NCBI RefSeq assembly: GCF_965363235.1
Contig: NC_134845.1
Span: 61,223,261 to 61,287,260, forward strand
DNA: 64,000 bases
From: Mytilus galloprovincialis
Lineage: Eukaryota > Mollusca > Bivalvia > Mytilida > Mytilidae
Direction of reading: 5' to 3'
In this document: positions 1 to 13,580 of the stretch, piece by piece
Position numbering within the stretch: the stretch's first letter is position 1
Layout of the letters: every line of letters begins with the position of its first letter
The notes under the pieces: generated by a model
Databases searched by the model: none
Told to the model about the DNA's origin: nothing
The model's input: only the letters and a program-made list of their open reading frames with translations
Made by a program: the position numbers and the translations under genes

Positions 1-782
1 ACCGGATAACTGAGTAGCAGGATGTATGAATTCATTAATTTAGACTTAATTACAGACAAAAATTTTAAAACTATATTGTGTCTGTCCTTATAACATATAT
101 GAAGGCCATCCCCACAGTGACCTCAATGTTTTGTTTACTGATATTTCATTTTAATAAACATTCATTAAAGTTCATCCATTTGGCACCTCTTAAGTGAGCT
201 TGATGAGGGATATTCCAATATCCGCAGATGAATTGACATTGAATTCAAACAAATGTATGGTATTTGACATACACATACTTATTCTATCCATTTTGACGGC
301 AAAATCATAAGTAACGATTTTTTTTTAAGTGGAAACCAAACGGAAAGTAATTAACCGTTAAAAATAATTCTTCTCTGTAATGCTCAATGCTTGTCTATAT
401 AGGGGCATCTAATTTGTCAAAATTTTCAAATCTAGCATGACGCACATAAACGAATGAATTCGATCATCGGACAATAAACTAGAACTTTTGTTTATGATAC
501 GTTAAAAAAGAAGCCGTTCAATAATTATGGCGGAAAACACTGGTTTAACCAAGTGTAACACGAATCAAAGTGTACAAATAATACTAAGATTTACTTTGTT
601 TAAGATTTTATTGGATTGCAAGGCGAACAACTCTCACATAAACTCTCAGTGTCATTAAAAAAATTACGTTACAATTTCAGCAGAACCTGACTTTTATGAA
701 ACGACTGCGGATATTCATCTTATAATCGAAATCTAAATCGCGTTTTTGGGATCTGTAGAAGACACGCAATTTACAGCAATTG
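1..782. other. Non-coding flank downstream of the BTB gene
   Basis: No coding region or recognisable repeat is visible. The minus-strand BTB gene ends at 783, so this is its 3' flank. A minus-strand AATAAA (TTTATT at about 607-612 on the plus strand) lies about 170 bases past the stop codon and is a reasonable polyadenylation signal, but this hexamer is common in AT-rich DNA. Confidence 0.5.
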
Positions 783-2902
783 TTAGAGACAGAACATTAT
801 ACCAGCTATCTGTCCTTGGGTAATATCGGTACTACATTTAGACTTTGTAGAATTCTGAAAAGTTATTGTTACATCATCTTGTTTACAAACCGATTTACAA
901 TTGCTTCCATAATATGTGGTTGGTTTAATATCTCGAACCACAATTGTATATCGCTTTTCGGCGTTCAGTAAGATCGGTTTGGTTAGGGATACGCCAATTG
1001 TTTCATTGAGTGACGTTCCCGATTCCATGTCAAGTACCTCATTGCTGAAAATGTTTGTAGACTCGTCTGTTAATTCAAAAGTAAACTTGGCATTGCCTCC
1101 ACACGTGACGGAAAGTGGTGCAAAAATGATACAGCCTTTGAGCCATATGGATTTGTTTGAATGAAAAATCAGGGCATTTGCTGCGTTACTGCGCCAACCA
1201 TTGCTAATACGTGTATGTCGATGTATGATTTTAGTTTCCCCTTGCAGATTTGGTCCCCTCGGACATCTAGGATCAGTTGAAAATAATGAGCATACCTCTC
1301 CATGGTGCCAACGAAAAACACTCAGAATTTCATCTGTTGTAAGTAGCATTGAATGTGAAACTGTGGTAGAAAAATATTTTTTCTCGATCAGTGGAAACCT
1401 TATTAAAGACATTAATTCTCCTGATATGGATCTTAGGTTCTCTGCATTTACTTCAAGATCTTGAAGTTGGCACTGATTTGTTATCCACTTCAAAAAAAAA
1501 TTGCAGACGTCTGTCTCAGAACAAGATAGATATTCTGATTTTAAAATCAATTGTACACATTGACTGTTAAGCTCAACAGCATGAATTGATGATAGACATT
1601 CTGCCGTATTGTCTTCGATGTATTTCAAACTTTCCGTTTGAAGATCTTCAAGATGAAATTGCCTTGCTGTTGAAAGTGTAACAACGGCATCAGCAGATTT
1701 TGCGGTCGATATAAGAAATTCAGAACATTTTGACATGACTGTGGAGAGCATGTACTTATCACCTGCATATAACATACTATCCACGTTCTTGTTCGATATT
1801 AGAACATCATCGTCATACGCAAGCCTAAAAAAAAAATTTAAACATTACAAACTTTTCAATAGAATCTTTGTAATAATGAATGTTTTTGTCAAATTATATT
1901 TTAGCAGCGTTGATTTCAGCTGAAGCCTACATGTATAAAATGTTCAATTCAAAAGAATACAATTTTAATACAAAAGGCTGTTTTGACAAATAACATTTGA
2001 GTTGATTCCATAGTTCATACTCTTGAATTAAGAGAAATAAACCAATTGCCTGTAGATAGTCAAATTGGATATTAATAGGATTTAAATATCAATCTTTTTC
2101 CTTAGTGCAAGATAAACTTTATCATGTTTATGTCATACCGATATATAATAATATAAGATAAAGTAAAACAGAAGCTGAAGATAATAAAGGCGTCATTCAA
2201 AACTCATTAGTTGAAGAGAAACTGACAACTCAATAGAGTATAAACGGAAGACGAAAAAAGCACAACAAACAAGTCATGCACATACTAGAAAATTACAGAC
2301 TCAGACGATCTTAATTTTCTAAATTTGGGAAAAAACCCATTATTGCAATAGTTGAAATTGAATATCATGACCGTTCAAGTGAAAATATATTTCATTTGTG
2401 AAATACCTTCTGTATTGTCAGTCCTCTAACATCATAAAACAAGATGTCGTCAATTAAGTTCAAAACGAAGTGAGAACGCGAAGATAAAGATAACGATAAA
2501 AGAGTCATTACATGATTATCAGGAAATATTTTCTTAGAATACAAATTTCATTCACAAGTTTTTTTCAGGACTAGAATCTACTCGGGAAAATATTCACCCA
2601 TGTCCATGCAAACACTTTATATCATTAATCGATTTTACTTACAGAAGAAGATTACTAAATGTATCCTCATCAATATCGGGAATACTGATTTCTCCTTTTT
2701 CAGGTAATGAACCTTCAAACATCGTATGGAATACTTGGCTCCGACTCGCCAGAATATTTTTATGGGCTTTTATCATTTTACGGCTTTCTCCAACACGGAA
2801 AGTGACATCACACATTATTTCATTCTGCAACATGTACAGCATACAATCTTGTAAGGTTTTGTTTTTTCTCCAATCGTCTGGTTCTTTCTTTTGATTATCC
2901 AT
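783..2902 (-). CDS. BTB-BACK-PHR domain protein (BTBD3/BTBD6-like)
   Basis: Two exons: 2902-2643 (starts with ATG, ends in a GTAAGT donor) and 1824-783 (preceded by a pyrimidine-rich TTTTTTTAG acceptor). Joined, they give an uninterrupted 433-residue protein. Residues about 20-130 form a BTB/POZ domain (CDVTFRVG, AHKNILASRS and FHTMFEGSL motifs). Residues about 130-215 form a BACK domain. The C-terminal half, ending in GQIAGIMFCL, is a PHR-type beta domain with the characteristic GWRSNAAN-like entry. Family members of this architecture (BTBD1/2/3/6) usually act as substrate adaptors for Cullin-3 ubiquitin ligases; the length fits. The start is the first ATG of exon 1, and the phase-2 junction keeps the BTB fold intact. 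Such genes are multi-copy in bivalves, so I give no symbol. It appears functional: there are no internal stops. Confidence 0.88.
1825..2642 (-). other. Intron of the BTB-BACK-PHR gene
   Basis: This 818-base AT-rich intron separates the BTB first exon from the BACK-PHR exon. It has a GTAAGT donor and a T-run/TAG acceptor. No other feature was seen inside it. Confidence 0.8.
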
Positions 2903-5900
2903 TGTTTTCTATCAAACATAATTTATTTATTATTTACTGCAAATAGATCTACCTAACATTATCAATCAATATAATCTATATATTATGTATATTGACCATG
3001 GCATAACATGAATTCTCATAAAACGATCACGACAGCAACAGCGTTACGTAATATTGTTGTTACCGAAAACCAGGAAATAATAGATATGTCATTCTATTGA
3101 CTATTGTTCATCTGTATTCCAGGACAATATCATTTACAAAGATAATAGATCGGAATAAAACTTTCGTTCTACTTATTTCATTGACAAATGGCATAATTAT
3201 AATGCCACAGTAAAGTCTTTTAAAATTCTCTATTTAATGTACTCCCTATCAAATTTACTTATCAATTATGGACTTTTAACGAGGTCAATACGTTATTTAT
3301 GGAACTGTTCAGTTCATATTAACCGAAGCTCAAGTACGAGTGCCAATATAATCTATCAGGTCCATATATAACGTATTGACTGAGTGAAAGTCCTTAATTT
3401 TTATATTACATATATAAAAAATGAAATTAGGAAAACGAACTTTGTAGAATGTTTTTTCTGTGTATTTTGATATCTATTTTGCATGACTTTAACATGCCGT
3501 TGAAACTATCAATAAATAAGAAGAACTTCTTATTTATTAATAGTAAACCAAAAAAACAATATATCTTTTTTTTTCTGTTAAGAACAAATAAGAATTTAAA
3601 TTACATAACTTTCGTCTGTGCTGTAGCGCTTTTCCCTTGACGTAGAATAACTTCAGATCGGAACGACTTTAAATTTAGTAATATTCTAAGTATTGACAAT
3701 CAATATCAATAAGAATACAAACATATAGCATCAATATACTTAAAATTAGAAACGTGGCTTCAAAAACCCAGCTTAGAGAAAATCTGGTCTGGCTTATATT
3801 TAATTCATATTCTTTTTCTTTCTCGTAACAGATTATTTCCAAGGTTATTATCAAAAATCAAAAGTTTGATGTACAAAATGATCTGCAGTAAAAAAAAATT
3901 CATCCGAATATGCCTCTACCAAATCAGGAATATGAAAGCCGTTTTCCCTCGTTTTGTTGGTTGATAATATTGATTTAGTCAGTTATTATGTACTTCCTCC
4001 TTTTTTAATATAACTAGGAGATTAGTATTATTTGAATGGGAACTTTTCGTTTTGAATTTATAGGCGTTTGGTCGAAAAGACAAATAGAAATTTAAATTTG
4101 GCACCTTGCAAAACATTTTGCATGTTTTGAAATCAGATATTAAAAGATTCAAACTGAGCCTATATGGGTTTCTCTAATGATTTCATATCAAAAGTATTAT
4201 TCCTTTAAGGATTTGTTCATATAACGTCCACACTATTTCCAGAAAATAACTCTTTTAGGATCTCGAACATAAAAATAACCAAACAAAAAAATATGAAAAA
4301 TTGCTCGGATGACTTATTCTGAAGAGTTTTAAACCTTATCATTTGAGATTTTAAAATTTGATTCATGACCGTGACATCAATGCCAATTTTTGTACCACCA
4401 AATTTCCGGTAACAAGTGAGTGTGCTTTAAGGTGGCACGGTAGTACATAAATTCCAAAATTCAGGTTACTCTTGTGTGTAACCTACTTAAATCAATGTAT
4501 CTGAAAAATGTGATTGGACAAGAAATACAGTATTTTCTTAACATACTTCCCCAAATAGAGGAATGATTTAGGTTTAGAAAAATGTAAAATAATTTAACAT
4601 GTAGATGAAAATGAGATTTTGGATTTTTTTATCACTACATGATAAAATACATAAAAGGAAAAAGAGGAAAAAGTCGTTATGAATATTATATTGAGAGTAC
4701 TTCTTTTAACTATGAATGTAGAATTTTGAGCAGGATTAGAAAGAGGTGAAAGTTAAAAAAAAGTCTATCATTGTCCCTATGTGCCGGGAAAAACTACCAC
4801 ACTACCACTTTTCTGCAATTGAAGGTATGTTGAAATTGTTAGCACTAATCAGGTAAGGTATAGTTTTGACATGAAATGAGTGCCATTTTATTTGAACTTA
4901 AGACGAAGTAAACTTTAATGTTTAAAGTTTCAGAATATAAATAGGAAACAATTGGATTAGTGGTGTTAATTCTAAGAATACGATGACTATAGCTTCCTAC
5001 TTGTATAATTCATATCATGAATGATATATGAACTTCAAACAGGTAAACCATGAGTATCATTGTACGAAAAACTTGAAATATTCTGTTTTGCAGTTAAGAA
5101 TTTGTAAAGTTCCTAGAAACCCTTTCTTTTTCAAATCAGTGAAAATAAAATTTCGTATGAAACCAGAATTTACGTTTAAACCGGAATTAAAAGATAGTCA
5201 TCTTTATTAAAAGAAAACAAACAACAAGACGGTAATTTAAACAATGAAGTGAGTTGAAGAAGATTAGACGTCACTTATTATCTCTATTCATTCATAAAAT
5301 AATTACACACTCTGTTTTTTAATCAATGTATGAATACATATTATCTAACAACGAGAATGCATATAAATAGATGTGCATTTAAAAGGTTTTAGGTGAAAAA
5401 GCCTTCACTTAATGGTTGGGAAAACCTCGATTTTTCTTTCAAACATAGGTTATTTATCTTTTTTTTAAATTTTTTGCTTAATCTGCAGTATACGTAAATA
5501 ATTCATCAATAAAAAAAATAACTCAATGATAAATCAGAATTATTAAAAAAAAGTGAACAGTTAAAACACAAATCTTACTAGCATATAATACCTGTTTTGT
5601 ATTTTGTACTTAAATAAATCACATATGAATTCCAGAATCTATGCTTAGAGGATATGATATTAAAGATTTATCTAATTTAGGACCGTGACATCACTTTCGA
5701 AAAACTTATGATTTACAGAAAATGTGTAAAACGATTACACCTACAAGACCGTTTAGTGTGCCAAGGTCATTTTCTAGATATACTGTTTAATTTATTTATA
5801 TCTATTAGCTTTTACCAGTATCTTTGCGCACAAAGAATCATGGGTTAAAACTAATACAGCACCTCATCAAACTGTATCAAACATATATTTAACTTGATGA

Positions 5901-6594
5901 ATTCGAAGCGGTTGAGACTGTTACTTGATGTCATTAAGTACTTAAATATACATAAGAAAACAAAGGAAACAAACAGCATACTCGAGAATATTGATACAAT
6001 CAAAGTACTCCTAATTACAAGAAATATGTTCCAAGGTCTGTATTTTTTAATCAATTTTTGACTTTGATAAAACACTTACTTGCAATGACATATTTCGTGA
6101 CGAATCGATCATTCAAATTCCTTCTTTCGTTATCATGAACTTGGGGTTTTCTAGTTCAAGTGATAACAATACTGTGCGATACGCATGTCACAGTTAAACT
6201 ATTTATAACATTTTTGTTACATAAATGTTTTCTTTTTTGTGAAAATACTTGCAGTATGTTCATGTTTCACATGTTTAAATGCAATGTGAAATTGTACAAT
6301 ATCAAAATTTTGAAAAATGACATAAACAAAAAAGGGTATGTTTTAATCTGATAAATTATATAATTGTTAACTACAATAAAAAAAATCTGGTGTAGTATAA
6401 CATTGTATAATTGGTACCGTTTTTGATATTATTACCATCAATACTTGTTTATATTGTTGATATTGTTTATGTGAACACGGTGAAGGAAAATGTCTTATTA
6501 GGGGCAACAAACTCCCTTTAACCGCATTCAAGATTTATAGTTGTCATGCTGAAATTAGTATCTGTAATTAAACATAAACATGTTGAAAAATATA

Positions 6595-6695
6595 TTATAA
6601 AATTGAGGATGGAAATGAGGAATGTGTCAAAGAGACAACAACCTGACCAAAGAGCTGACAACAACCGAAGGCCACTATCCAATACTTTAGTATCA
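6595..6695 (+). repeat. Short interspersed repeat fragment
   Basis: The stretch containing GTGTCAAAGAGACAACAACC matches the start of the repeat at 45,815-46,100. Its reverse complement appears at 58,630-58,685. This family is abundant in mussel sequences as I remember them. The short open frame over it is not a gene. Confidence 0.6.
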
Positions 6696-7679
6696 CCCTT
6701 CTACCATGGGAAATTATTTTTAAGCCATGTTTGATGTTGAAATTGGATACCGTTATTGTATTAAATCTACAGTATCTGGTTAATACCCAACAAGTATGTG
6801 GAATTATCTTGTTTTCGTTTTAAATGTCATAAACCCTGTCTCAAGGATAGTTGTTTTATCACCATGCCTAACCTATGAAAATTTATTGCTTTTCAAGTGT
6901 CTTATTTTTAAATATCATTGTTTGAAACTACTTTCTCAAGTGATAACGCTTAAAAGAATATAAAAACATAACGTATGCTCTTCTTCATAATAACATTACG
7001 GCTCCCCACAATATGAAAGTTGACAACTTCATTTTTCAGGTTTAAGAATTTCAAATTAATGTGTTTATGGAAGCTGCATCATCGATGTTTTAAACTAAAA
7101 AAAGTATCTGTAATTGAAGTCATGCGTTAGAAAATATAAATCAACACATTTTCATAACCTTTTATTAAAACGTTCAGTTAACGCCTCTGCCCTGGATCAA
7201 ACTATATAATACCAATAAACACATATGTTTTATAAGCATGTCTCACATCTTATAATACAATTTGGACAAAGAAGGTATAGATGTGATACGTATTCAGACC
7301 AAACTGGATTGAAAGATTTACTGTAATAAGTCTATATGATTTATCTGTATTTACATGGGAAGGGATGGGCTAGCTATTATAAATTGCAACATTAGTTCGA
7401 AATCAGGCCAGGTCAAACCAAATTATAAAAAAAAATGTTAGTTGGTGAGTCAATGCTAAGCACGCGCTATCTAAAGTGATACGTAAACACTTTTAGATTT
7501 GGTGTCAGAATAATGTGTCCGAATAAAATGACAAATCTTTACTGCGGACTAATACCTTGTGAACTAGCACGTCAAAAACAATCTCGATCTCGATCTAGTA
7601 CAAAGTAGTGTACATACTACATTTGCATGTACTATTCCTAAATATGCATTCAAGTTTGACACTGGACGTCTTTCATTGG

Positions 7680-8240
7680 GGTACCAGTCTTTGGAAGAAG
7701 CGAATCGATAAAAACTTTTCTTAAATCAACGAGCGATATTGTCTTATATCAACGAGTTGAATTGTGGGAAATTTCAGACGAATATTAGCATTTGTACGAA
7801 GAAAGGCAGATTTCTCGGTATAAAGTAATGACTCTTTTCTTAAAACAGGGTGACATTTAACACAACATACATCTGCCGTATAATGTCCATGAATTATTGT
7901 ATGTAATAACAAGCAAGGTGTATTTAAACGAGAAAATTGAATTGTTGAATAAATAAAACATATATGCACGATTTATCATTTGTAGATGTTCACATTCAAT
8001 AAATATAATGTAGGAAATGCAGTGGAATGCAATTGAGATGAATTCAATTGTTTGCTAAGCCAAAATCACCCACAAGTCAAAGATACTGCTATATTGTATT
8101 ATATCAACATGATCAATGCGAAGTTTTTCTAATATCATAGCGATGTTGTTTTAATATAAAAAAATTATGAAGGCGATACTTTTCTAATATAAATGCTATA
8201 GTTTTCTAATATAAAATGAATACGATGACACAACACAATG
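7680..8240 (-). repeat. Interspersed repeat, inverted relative to the copy at 20.2-20.56 kb
   Basis: The stretch beginning GGAAGAAGCGAATCGATAAA is the reverse complement of the sequence around 20,500-20,545. The motifs with CGATATTG and TTTCTAATAT runs recur in both places in matching reverse order. The two copies are diverged. The function is unknown; it behaves as a dispersed repeat family. Confidence 0.5.
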
Positions 8241-8523
8241 CGTGTCAATAAAACCGCAAACACAATTCACAAACTTAATTCATGACCGGCTTAATGTTTG
8301 AGGGTCAATATCACTAAAATTTCGTAGCTGTAACAAAATTAACGCTTACATGAACTTATCATTTCGAAAATGTTGCTTGATCCTATTGATAGTTGAAAGT
8401 GTTAACAACCTGTTCAGTCTATTGTTTTCAATCACATGGTTTAACCGACTAATTCTATTTGAAGTGATGATGCAATGGTGAAATTCAAATAGTCTACCGA
8501 CCAATTAGATTCGACTATAGGTC

Positions 8524-8625
8524 CAGTGGCGGATCCGTGGGCATTTGAATGGGGACATATGGATGGACCCCCCCTTTATCCTGGATTTGGAACCCCCTTT
8601 TGAAAACGGCTGGATCCGCCCTTGA
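8524..8625. mobile_element. Short MITE-like element with GGCGGATCC ends
   Basis: It starts CAGTGGCGGATCC and ends in GGATCCGCCCTTG, forming short imperfect terminal inverted repeats around about 100 bases that include C-runs. A related fragment (CAGTGGCAGATCCGG) is at about 11,705. Very similar small elements are common in molluscan genomes. Confidence 0.55.
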
Positions 8626-10500
8626 GGTCACACTGCTATAGCCTATCCACATGGGTAATATCGAAAAAGACAAAAAATATTATTACTTAAAAGAAAAAAA
8701 AAACATTCATTCAAACAATCCAATCCAATTCAGCTCCAAATAACAATGAATATTCAAATGGTAAAATAAATATTCCAAACAAAAATGTACAAATGCTGAT
8801 GTCCCGAACTTTGATGATACCAACTGAGTAGCCTCAGACTATAAATTGAACAGCTTCAGATACAACGAAAATCTAAAATCTTGTCAAACATAAAATGTAT
8901 TTATTATTAACATAGAAAAAAAACTATTGAGAAGGAAAACAGTTCTTTTTGGATATCAAAGACTTTTCCCGTTGGTAAATCGATATCTCTATGAACATAA
9001 TCAGCTCGCTGCGTGGACGCTCTTTTACATCGCGATGACCGTGAGGGCATTCCGATGTATTGTTGCCACAGAGATTTGACTTTCGTTTTTTACTAGTAAC
9101 CGATCGTATAAATACGCGAACATTTCTTAGTGCAAAATAACAACCCGTATCGCTTATTATAAATTAATTTTTTAAATGAATGCTAAAAAAAATGTTTTGA
9201 AAACAAATAAATAAGATAAAAATGTCTGTTGACGTTAGAAATGTGTATATATCTTTTCTATATTTATGAATTTAGATCGTTCACTGCTGTTTATTTTGTT
9301 TTTTTATTGACGTAATCGGTCTTGTACCATCATAACTGTCGTTACCGTTAAAGCTTTAGAAGTGTGCTAGTTCATATTGCACATTACAAAAGATTCAGCT
9401 ACCAAATGACGTTTTTGGAGGACTGGAAAGCAGTTATTTATAAGGGGAAATTTTAAAGGTTAATAGATATATGAAGAAGGAGCATGAGTTCGAATGAGAC
9501 AACTTTCCATCAAAGTAATAATTTGTTTTAAGTAAACCATTATAGATCAAAGTAGGGCCTTAAACACGGAGCCTTGGCTCACAGCGAAAACCACGCTATA
9601 TAGGAACCAAACAATTTCTAGTGTTAAACCATTCAAACAGGAAAACCAACGGTCTAGTTTGTATAAAAAAAGGAGATTCAAAAGTACAGGTCAGATTTTG
9701 TCAAATCAATCTGAACAAGGACAGTATGATTCATCTCTGTCACAAGTTAGTTTTATTGTTATCAATAAAGAAAGTCTTCCATGCGTGCGTTGCGAGCATA
9801 TCAGATATATATTATTTCGTTGCGTTCATTATAAAATTTGCTAAATGTTTTATATGTGAACAATAATTTTGATACTTAGCTATTTGATTACGACATTGTT
9901 TATTAAACCCCATATCGGTACTGGCATTTTCAAATTTTGAAAATGGTGGATTGAACCAGGTTTTATAGCGCTAAACCTCTCACGCGTATGACAGTCTTAT
10001 CAAATTCTGTCATATTTACAACGATGCGTGAACAAAACAGACATAATAGGTAAAATTGTCAAAATATGGGTACAGCAGTCAAATATTTTAGTATGTACAT
10101 ACTGTTGGCAATATTTTTAAATTTAGAATTCAATAATTCTTTGGTAAATTGCAAAAGATCTGAATGATTAATTTAATTATAACTGTGATTTATAACGTTA
10201 AAACATATTTTTCATTAAAAGGGGCAAAGTTGATCTTAGATGAAACTGGTTATTTTTACAGGTTCCTTTTGGTAGCAAACTTTTAGCTATTTAATACATC
10301 CCTGGCTTTTTAATAGTTAGGTTTGTGTGATCCTGACAAGTTAAATCCACAAAAACACTTCAGAAGCACATTTTTTTTATGAAATGTTATTTTCTTTTAC
10401 AAGCAGTAGGTATGAACAACTCATGGTGGACTGTCAGTACCTAACGGTACTGTCATCTCAGAAGCCAGTGCTTCCCTTCTGATTGGAATTATAAAAATCT
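8626..10500. other. Intergenic DNA without genes
   Basis: No coding region is seen. A repeat fragment at about 9910-9995 (AATGGTGGATTGAACCAGG and following) is the reverse complement of the repeat at 14,440-14,520. Confidence 0.5.
9905..9995 (-). repeat. Interspersed repeat fragment, inverted copy
   Basis: The segment around GGATTGAACCAGGTTTTATAG is the reverse complement of the segment at about 14,455-14,525 (CTATAAAACCAGGTTCAATCC). It is one of several dispersed copies; a further diverged piece is near 3,900-3,960. Confidence 0.6.
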
Positions 10501-10505
10501 TTTTT

Positions 10506-10782
10506 ATGCCCCACCTACGATAGTAGAAGTAATTATGTTTTCTGGTCTGTGTGTCTGTCCGTTCGTTCGTTTGTTCATCCGTCCGTTCGTTCGTCCGTCT
10601 GTCCCGCTTCAGCTTAAAGTTTTTGGTAAAGGTAGTTTTTTATGAAGCTGAAGCCCAATCAACCTGACTCTTAGTACACATTTTCCCTATGGTATGATCT
10701 TTCTAATTTTAATGCAAAATTAGATTTTTTACACAATTTCACAATCCATTGAACATGGAAAATGATAGTAGCAGTGGGGCAT
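10506..10782. mobile_element. MITE-like element with a TCCG/TTCG microsatellite
   Basis: It is bounded by ATGCCCCAC at 10,506 and GTGGGGCAT ending at 10,782, an imperfect terminal inverted repeat that also includes TAGTAG / CTACTAT. An internal array of CCGT/TCGT tetramers lies at about 10,557-10,605. This element type is widespread in bivalves. It is non-autonomous, with no open frame. Confidence 0.65.
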
Positions 10783-12290
10783 CCGTGAACTTTGGACACA
10801 TTCTTGTTTAAACCTGAAAACCTCCGTACAATCATTGAATGATACCTTTAGTAGAAACCTATATAAACTTACCTTTGTCTAACATCTGGAAACTTTGAAA
10901 CATCTATTTTACCAAATTTTCAAATTTTCTAAACTGTAGCTGAAAAACAAATAATACATTTGTCACATACTTGGAAAACTAATTCTGAAAGCAATGTTAT
11001 TTGTGAAATTTCTTCAAATACTGCAACCAAACCCACTAGTACCTGTAAAATGTCTCAAATTGCTGCCACTGAACAAAATATAATGTGTGTCCCTGGGACA
11101 TTGATTTGGAAATGATAAGAGAAATAGTTCAAATATAAATTGAGTTAAGGCCACAAGGCCACACATACTGGTAGTTTTGAATAAACATACAAAGTTCATC
11201 CTTCAACTCCAAGAGATTTTAACCCTTAATGTTAGGATACAAGTTTACTCCTTTTTATTTAAGTGCTTCTAGTACAGGGGAACAAAAAATCCAATTTCCG
11301 TAACACATCACATAAAAATGACCTGTAAACAGTGTCTTTCTTAAAATAAAAATATTAAAGGTTTTCCATACAATCTGTTTAATTTGTGATCAATATTTTT
11401 TCCTGCTAGGCAATATCTATGAAGTTAGTTTATGATGTCATCGTTTTCTCACTCTCACTGAGTAAATCATTCACAATGGAGTCACTTCAGTTGGAAAATT
11501 ATCACACAAAAAGATCAATGCAAAATTTAAGAAAAAAAACCCCAAAAACTTTTATCTCCTATCAGTGTGATCACAAATTATGGAAATAGGGAAAGTTTGT
11601 GTTAACACCATTTTTTTTACACAGACACTGTTCATTAGTGTCTGTATTTATGCTCCACAGTTGTTCTTTATCATTTTAATATAATAAACTACAACAGTAA
11701 GCATCAGTGGCAGATCCGGACAGTTTCATAAGTAGGGCCCACTGACTGCATAAAAAGGGCCTGCTCCAGTCATGTTTCAGTGATTAACTTTATAATCAAA
11801 CATTTTTTTACAACAAAAGGCCTCCCTTAATCCGTACCATAGCATAATAACAGCCAAATTAGTCAGTTTTATACTTACTCATTTGATAATTCAGCAAAAA
11901 CAGAAGAAAAAAATACACATGGAGGAGACCAGGCAGCCAAAAATGTTATAACCCAAGTAACTCTCTTGTCTCTCTCTCTAATTCTTCCTGAAACATATAT
12001 TGATATTCTTATTAACCATATAATAACTATAGCATTTTTATTTTGTCAGATATAAATAAAGGTAAGGATAAAGGGTGGTATACCACTGTTCAATAGTCAT
12101 AATTCGTATAATCAGGTCTTATGGATGTCTATCTGAAATTGTTTAACATCTCACCCCTTATTTTATTTATTTTGTAAGTGCATTGTGTCATAGATCAAAT
12201 GTTTTCATTCAGTGTATGTTCACTTGTGTGTATATGTCTTATGATTGAGTTTAGCCATTTCCATTGATATTTCATATGTGTCTACCTATG
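10783..12290. other. Intergenic DNA without genes
   Basis: Nothing convincing beyond a diverged fragment (CAGTGGCAGATCC, about 11,705) of the small GGCGGATCC element. Confidence 0.4.
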
Positions 12291-12299
12291 TTGTGATGT

Positions 12300-12478
12300 A
12301 ACACTGTTTTTTCAGTTAAGGATGAAGGTTGGTACCTATTAAATTTTTTTAATCTGCAACATTTTTTGCACCTGTCCTAAGTCAAGAACCTGATGTTCAG
12401 TGGTTGTCATTTGTTGATATGGTTCATAAGTATTTCTCGTTTCTTATATAGATTAGACCGTTGGTTTCCCCATTTGAA
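12300..12478 (+). repeat. Interspersed repeat (CCTAAGTCAAGAACCTG family)
   Basis: The segment with GCACCTGTCCTAAGTCAAGA and TTCAGTGGTTGTCATTTGTT closely resembles a repeat I associate with mussel DNA. It directly abuts the 43-bp tandem array that follows. Confidence 0.5.
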
Positions 12479-12772
12479 TGGCTCAATGGACAAAATAAGC
12501 CAATGATGGCTAAAACTTACATGGCCCACTGTGCAAAGTAAGCCAATGATGGCAAAAACTAACATGGCCCAGTGTGCAAAGTAAGTCAATGATGGCTAAA
12601 ACTAACATGGCCCAATGTGCAAAGTAAGTCAATGATGGCTAAAACTAACATGGCTCAATGTGCAAAGTAAGTCAATGATGGCTAAAACTAACATGGCTCA
12701 ATGTGCAAAGTAAGTCAATGATGGCTAAAACTAACATGGCTCAATGTGCAAAATTAGCCAATTATGACCATA
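12479..12772 (+). repeat. 43-bp tandem repeat, about 6.8 copies
   Basis: The unit runs ATGGCTCAATGTGCAAAGTA followed by AGTCAATGATGGCTAAAACTAAC. The last four units are nearly identical; the first two and the final partial unit are diverged (AAGCCAATGATGG, AATTAGCCAATTATG). This gradient suggests expansion from the middle of the array. The short open frame across it on the minus strand is a by-product of the repeat. Confidence 0.9.
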
Positions 12773-13144
12773 TCAGGCGTATACCATGGATAGATTTGAC
12801 AACAATTGTTTCCCTAATTTCAAACATTTAATTTTTTAAAAATTCAACCTGTTTAAATCTTCTCTAATAAATTTGATTCAGTTTTTTAAATTTACTGTTC
12901 ATAAATCTAATGACTATGGTATCAAAACTTTACCTCAAGATGAGGTCCTCTAACGTATGTAATCTGTTCAGGTTCTCTGTATACAGGTTCTGGGAAGAAA
13001 ATCATGAAATATCAAGAGAAAAAATCATTGCACTTTTAGCGCTGTCAGCCAGTCAATCTCACTTGATGATCAATTTGATCATAAATATTTGTTTATCCAT
13101 TCATGTATTCATTACTGTTATGTGTGTATTGCTGAATGTTCCTT

Positions 13145-13580
13145 AATTCTACATTGGCTAGACATATAGGGGGGTTGACATCTCACAAAATATGTGTAAC
13201 CTCGCCGCATTTTTGGGCCTGTCCCAAGACAGGAGCCTCTACCTTTGTTAGTCTTGTATGTCTTTTAATTTTAGTTCATTTATCATGTTTATATATTTAA
13301 GAGTTTAGTATGATGTCCATTTTCACTGAACTAGTACACTATTTATTTAGGAGCCAGCTGAGGCCTACTTCCGGGGTGCAGGATTTAATTACCTCAAGTA
13401 TAGATTACCTTGGCTGGATTTGGCAAAACTTTTAGGAATTTTGGTCCTCAATGCTCTTCAACTTCGTACTTTATTTGGCCTTTTTAACTTTTTTGGATTC
13501 GAGCGTCACTGATGAGTCTTTTGTAGACGAAACGCGCGTCTGGCGTATATACAAAATTTAGTCCTGGTATCTATGACGAG
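13145..13580 (+). repeat. Composite interspersed repeat
   Basis: The first part (13,180-13,380, with GGGCCTGTCCCAAGACAGGA and GAACTAGTACACTATTTATT) is the reverse complement of the repeat at 45.81-46.10 kb. The second part (13,500-13,580, with GAGCGTCACTGATGAGTCTT and CGAAACGCGCGTCTGGCGTA) is a very common mussel repeat; fragments recur at 33.59-33.65 kb and, inverted, at 50.19-50.25 kb. Confidence 0.65.

Larger units (their letters stand above)
2903..8500. other. AT-rich intergenic DNA with scattered repeat fragments
   Basis: No credible gene is visible; the few open frames here are short and low-complexity. Recognisable pieces are a fragment at about 3900-3960 related to the repeat at 14.44 kb, and a fragment at about 6600-6690 (AAGAGACAACAACCTGACC) shared with 45.8 kb and, inverted, with 58.6 kb. 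Confidence 0.5.

Noticed and set aside
10557-10605. Short-spaced TCCG/TTCG repeats as a CRISPR-like array
   Set aside because: It is a tetranucleotide microsatellite inside a MITE-like element in a eukaryotic genome; there are no spacers.
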